Assembly (NCBI GenBank): GCA_900551265.1
Contig: URVL01000051.1
Span: 1-13,669 of the forward strand
Reading direction: 5' to 3'
Length of the DNA: 13,669 nucleotides
DNA from: an uncultured Eubacteriales bacterium
GTDB taxonomy: Bacteria; Bacillota; Clostridia; Oscillospirales; QAMX01
Shown: piece by piece, positions 12,506 through 13,669 of the stretch
Layout: each line of letters opens with the position of its first letter
Position numbering within the stretch: the stretch's first letter is position 1
Translations under genes and position numbers: made by a program
Notes under the pieces: generated by a model
Databases searched by the model: none
What the model saw: the letters and a program-made list of their open reading frames with translations, nothing else
Told to the model about the DNA's origin: nothing

Positions 12506-13669
12506 TTAAAAGTCATAGTTGTCTCGTTTTGCGGAGCCGCGTTTGAAAATTTTATCAATATCGTCAAACAGGTCATCCTTGCTGTCAATATCCGGCGCGG
12601 GTCCCGCAGCAGCCGCATCCGCCGCCGCATTCACTTCGTCGCGCGAGAACACAACCGTATTGCCATCGTCGGCAGACGCATGCGTTTTCCCAGACTCCTG
12701 TTCTTCAAAATCAAGCGTTGGATTTCGGTCAAAACGCGTGGCAATTACCGTTACACGGATTTCATCTTCCATATTATCATCAATAGAGGCGCCGAAAATA
12801 ATATGCGCCGTCTCATGCGCCGCCTCTTTCACCATCATTGCAGCATTTTCCACTTCTTCAAGCGTAATATCCGGGGAACCCGTGATGTTAATAATAACGC
12901 CACGCGCACCATTGATGGAGGTTTCAAGCAGCGGGCTTTGAATTGCCAGGCGCGCGGCCTGCTCAGCCTTATCGCGTCCGGTTGCAGAGCCGGTACCCAT
13001 ATGCGCATAGCCCGCGCCCTTCATGATCGAGGTAACATCCGCAAAGTCAAGGTTAATAATGCCCTCCATAGTAATGAGCTCTGAAATACTTTGAATCGCC
13101 TGACGCAGCACATTATCCGCAATTTCAAATGCATTCTTAAAAGTAATACGCTGCTCGCTAACAAGTTTCAAGCGCTCATTAGGGATAACGATCAGCGCAT
13201 CCACCTTGTTGCGCATCTCTTCAATGCCCGCTTCCGCCTGAAGACGGCGGGCAGACCCTTCAAAATCAAAGGGGCGCGTTACAACGCCGATTGTCAGAAT
13301 ATCCCGTTCCTTCGCAACTTCCGCAACGATGGGGGCGCCGCCCGTGCCCGTACCACCGCCCATACCGGCAGTGATAAACACCATATCCGTATTTTCAAGC
13401 AGCTTCGAAATTTCGCTCCTGGTTTCTTCTGCGGCACGTTTCCCAATTTCGGGGTTGGACCCGGCGCCAAAACCCTTCGTCAGTTTTTCACCGATTTGCA
13501 ACTTACGCGGAGTAGCCGCATGCAAAAGCGCCTGCTTATCCGTGTTAATCGCAATAAACTCGACACCCCGCAGTCCACTTGCAATCATTCTATTCACAGC
13601 GTTGTTTCCGCCACCGCCAACGCCTATGACCTTTATATTTACGACGTTATCCGTTCCGCTTTCAAACTC
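12506..13669 (-). CDS. ftsZ: Cell division protein FtsZ (5' end just outside the window)
   Basis: The tubulin-like GTPase that forms the division ring. The frame runs off the right edge; the window's last codon starts [19 protein letters not shown], so only the initiator methionine and perhaps one or two residues are missing. Visible landmarks are [13 protein letters not shown] (G1), [11 protein letters not shown], the tubulin signature [57 protein letters not shown] and [20 protein letters not shown]. The last 75 or so residues are an acidic, alanine-rich linker ([24 protein letters not shown]) and a tail, [20 protein letters not shown], then YDF. The usual clostridial end peptide is of the IPxFLR type; here it is replaced by DIDKIFKR and ends in aromatic-acidic residues. 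The uracil-DNA glycosylase gene follows after nine bases. Confidence 0.97.
   Translation of the reverse strand, partial: EFESGTDNVVNIKVIGVGGGGNNAVNRMIASGLRGVEFIAINTDKQALLHAATPRKLQIGEKLTKGFGAGSNPEIGKRAAEETRSEISKLLENTDMVFITAGMGGGTGTGGAPIVAEVAKERDILTIGVVTRPFDFEGSARRLQAEAGIEEMRNKVDALIVIPNERLKLVSEQRITFKNAFEIADNVLRQAIQSISELITMEGIINLDFADVTSIMKGAGYAHMGTGSATGRDKAEQAARLAIQSPLLETSINGARGVIINITGSPDITLEEVENAAMMVKEAAHETAHIIFGASIDDNMEDEIRVTVIATRFDRNPTLDFEEQESGKTHASADDGNTVVFSRDEVNAAADAAAAGPAPDIDSKDDLFDDIDKIFKRGSAKRDNYDF

Noticed and set aside
12519..13084. Long plus-strand open frames opposite ftsZ
   Set aside because: They are complements of strongly conserved ftsZ codons, lack ribosome-binding sites and resemble no protein family.
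1..13669. CRISPR arrays, rRNA genes, insertion sequences, toxin-antitoxin or phage-defence genes
   Set aside because: No regularly spaced repeats, rRNA cores or relevant protein families were found; accessory content is limited to the recombinase/ATPase debris at the left end.

Overview
The window looks like a chromosomal segment of an anaerobic, spore-forming member of the Bacillota, most likely of class Clostridia. The signs are spmA/spmB, an AbrB-type regulator with a clostridial zinc-knuckle tail, DegV, a B12-dependent methyl-transfer module, strong sigma-A promoters and many U-tract terminators. The genus cannot be read from this sequence alone.

Layout. (1) 1-776 is mobile-element debris: the C-terminal part of a large serine recombinase on the + strand, joined at its 5' side to an antisense piece of a RepA-like AAA ATPase. 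(2) 842-1699 is a cupin-type AraC regulator (+), ending at a strong bidirectional terminator shared with a convergent two-gene operon (3106-1812, minus): a PaaI-like hotdog thioesterase followed by a metallo-beta-lactamase-fold hydrolase. (3) degV (minus) has its own promoter, with a palindrome in the spacer, and its own terminator. (4) An abrB-like gene (minus) is divergent from spmA-spmB (+), which overlap by ATGA. (5) A flavodoxin-fold, cysteine-rich NAD(P)H-dependent oxidoreductase (+) has its own promoter and terminator. (6) 6845-10991 is a corrinoid block: a corrinoid protein and its upstream PocR/AraC regulator (minus), a divergent ferredoxin/ASKHA reductive activase of corrinoid proteins (+), then a convergent cob(I)alamin adenosyltransferase overlapping a 3-methyladenine DNA glycosylase gene. 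(7) tRNA-Leu(GAG) follows, under a perfect consensus promoter. (8) The window ends in ftsZ followed by a family-4 uracil-DNA glycosylase; ftsZ is cut by the right edge only a residue or so from its start.

How the genes work together. The most coherent group is the corrinoid block. The corrinoid protein carries methyl groups between a substrate methyltransferase and an acceptor. The activase re-reduces Co(II) to Co(I) when the protein is accidentally oxidised. The PocR/AraC protein is the likely local switch, and CobO adenosylates corrinoid. No substrate methyltransferase (MttB, MtaB, MtbB type) and no corrinoid riboswitch is present, so the substrate is unknown and the partner must be encoded elsewhere. 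The regulatory DNA has several notable features: a 31-base AT-rich palindrome in front of the corrinoid-protein promoter, a hairpin that buries the ribosome-binding site and start codon of the activase, and a 14-base palindrome inside the degV promoter. No CRISPR array, rRNA or insertion sequence was seen, and no gap between genes exceeds 300 bases.
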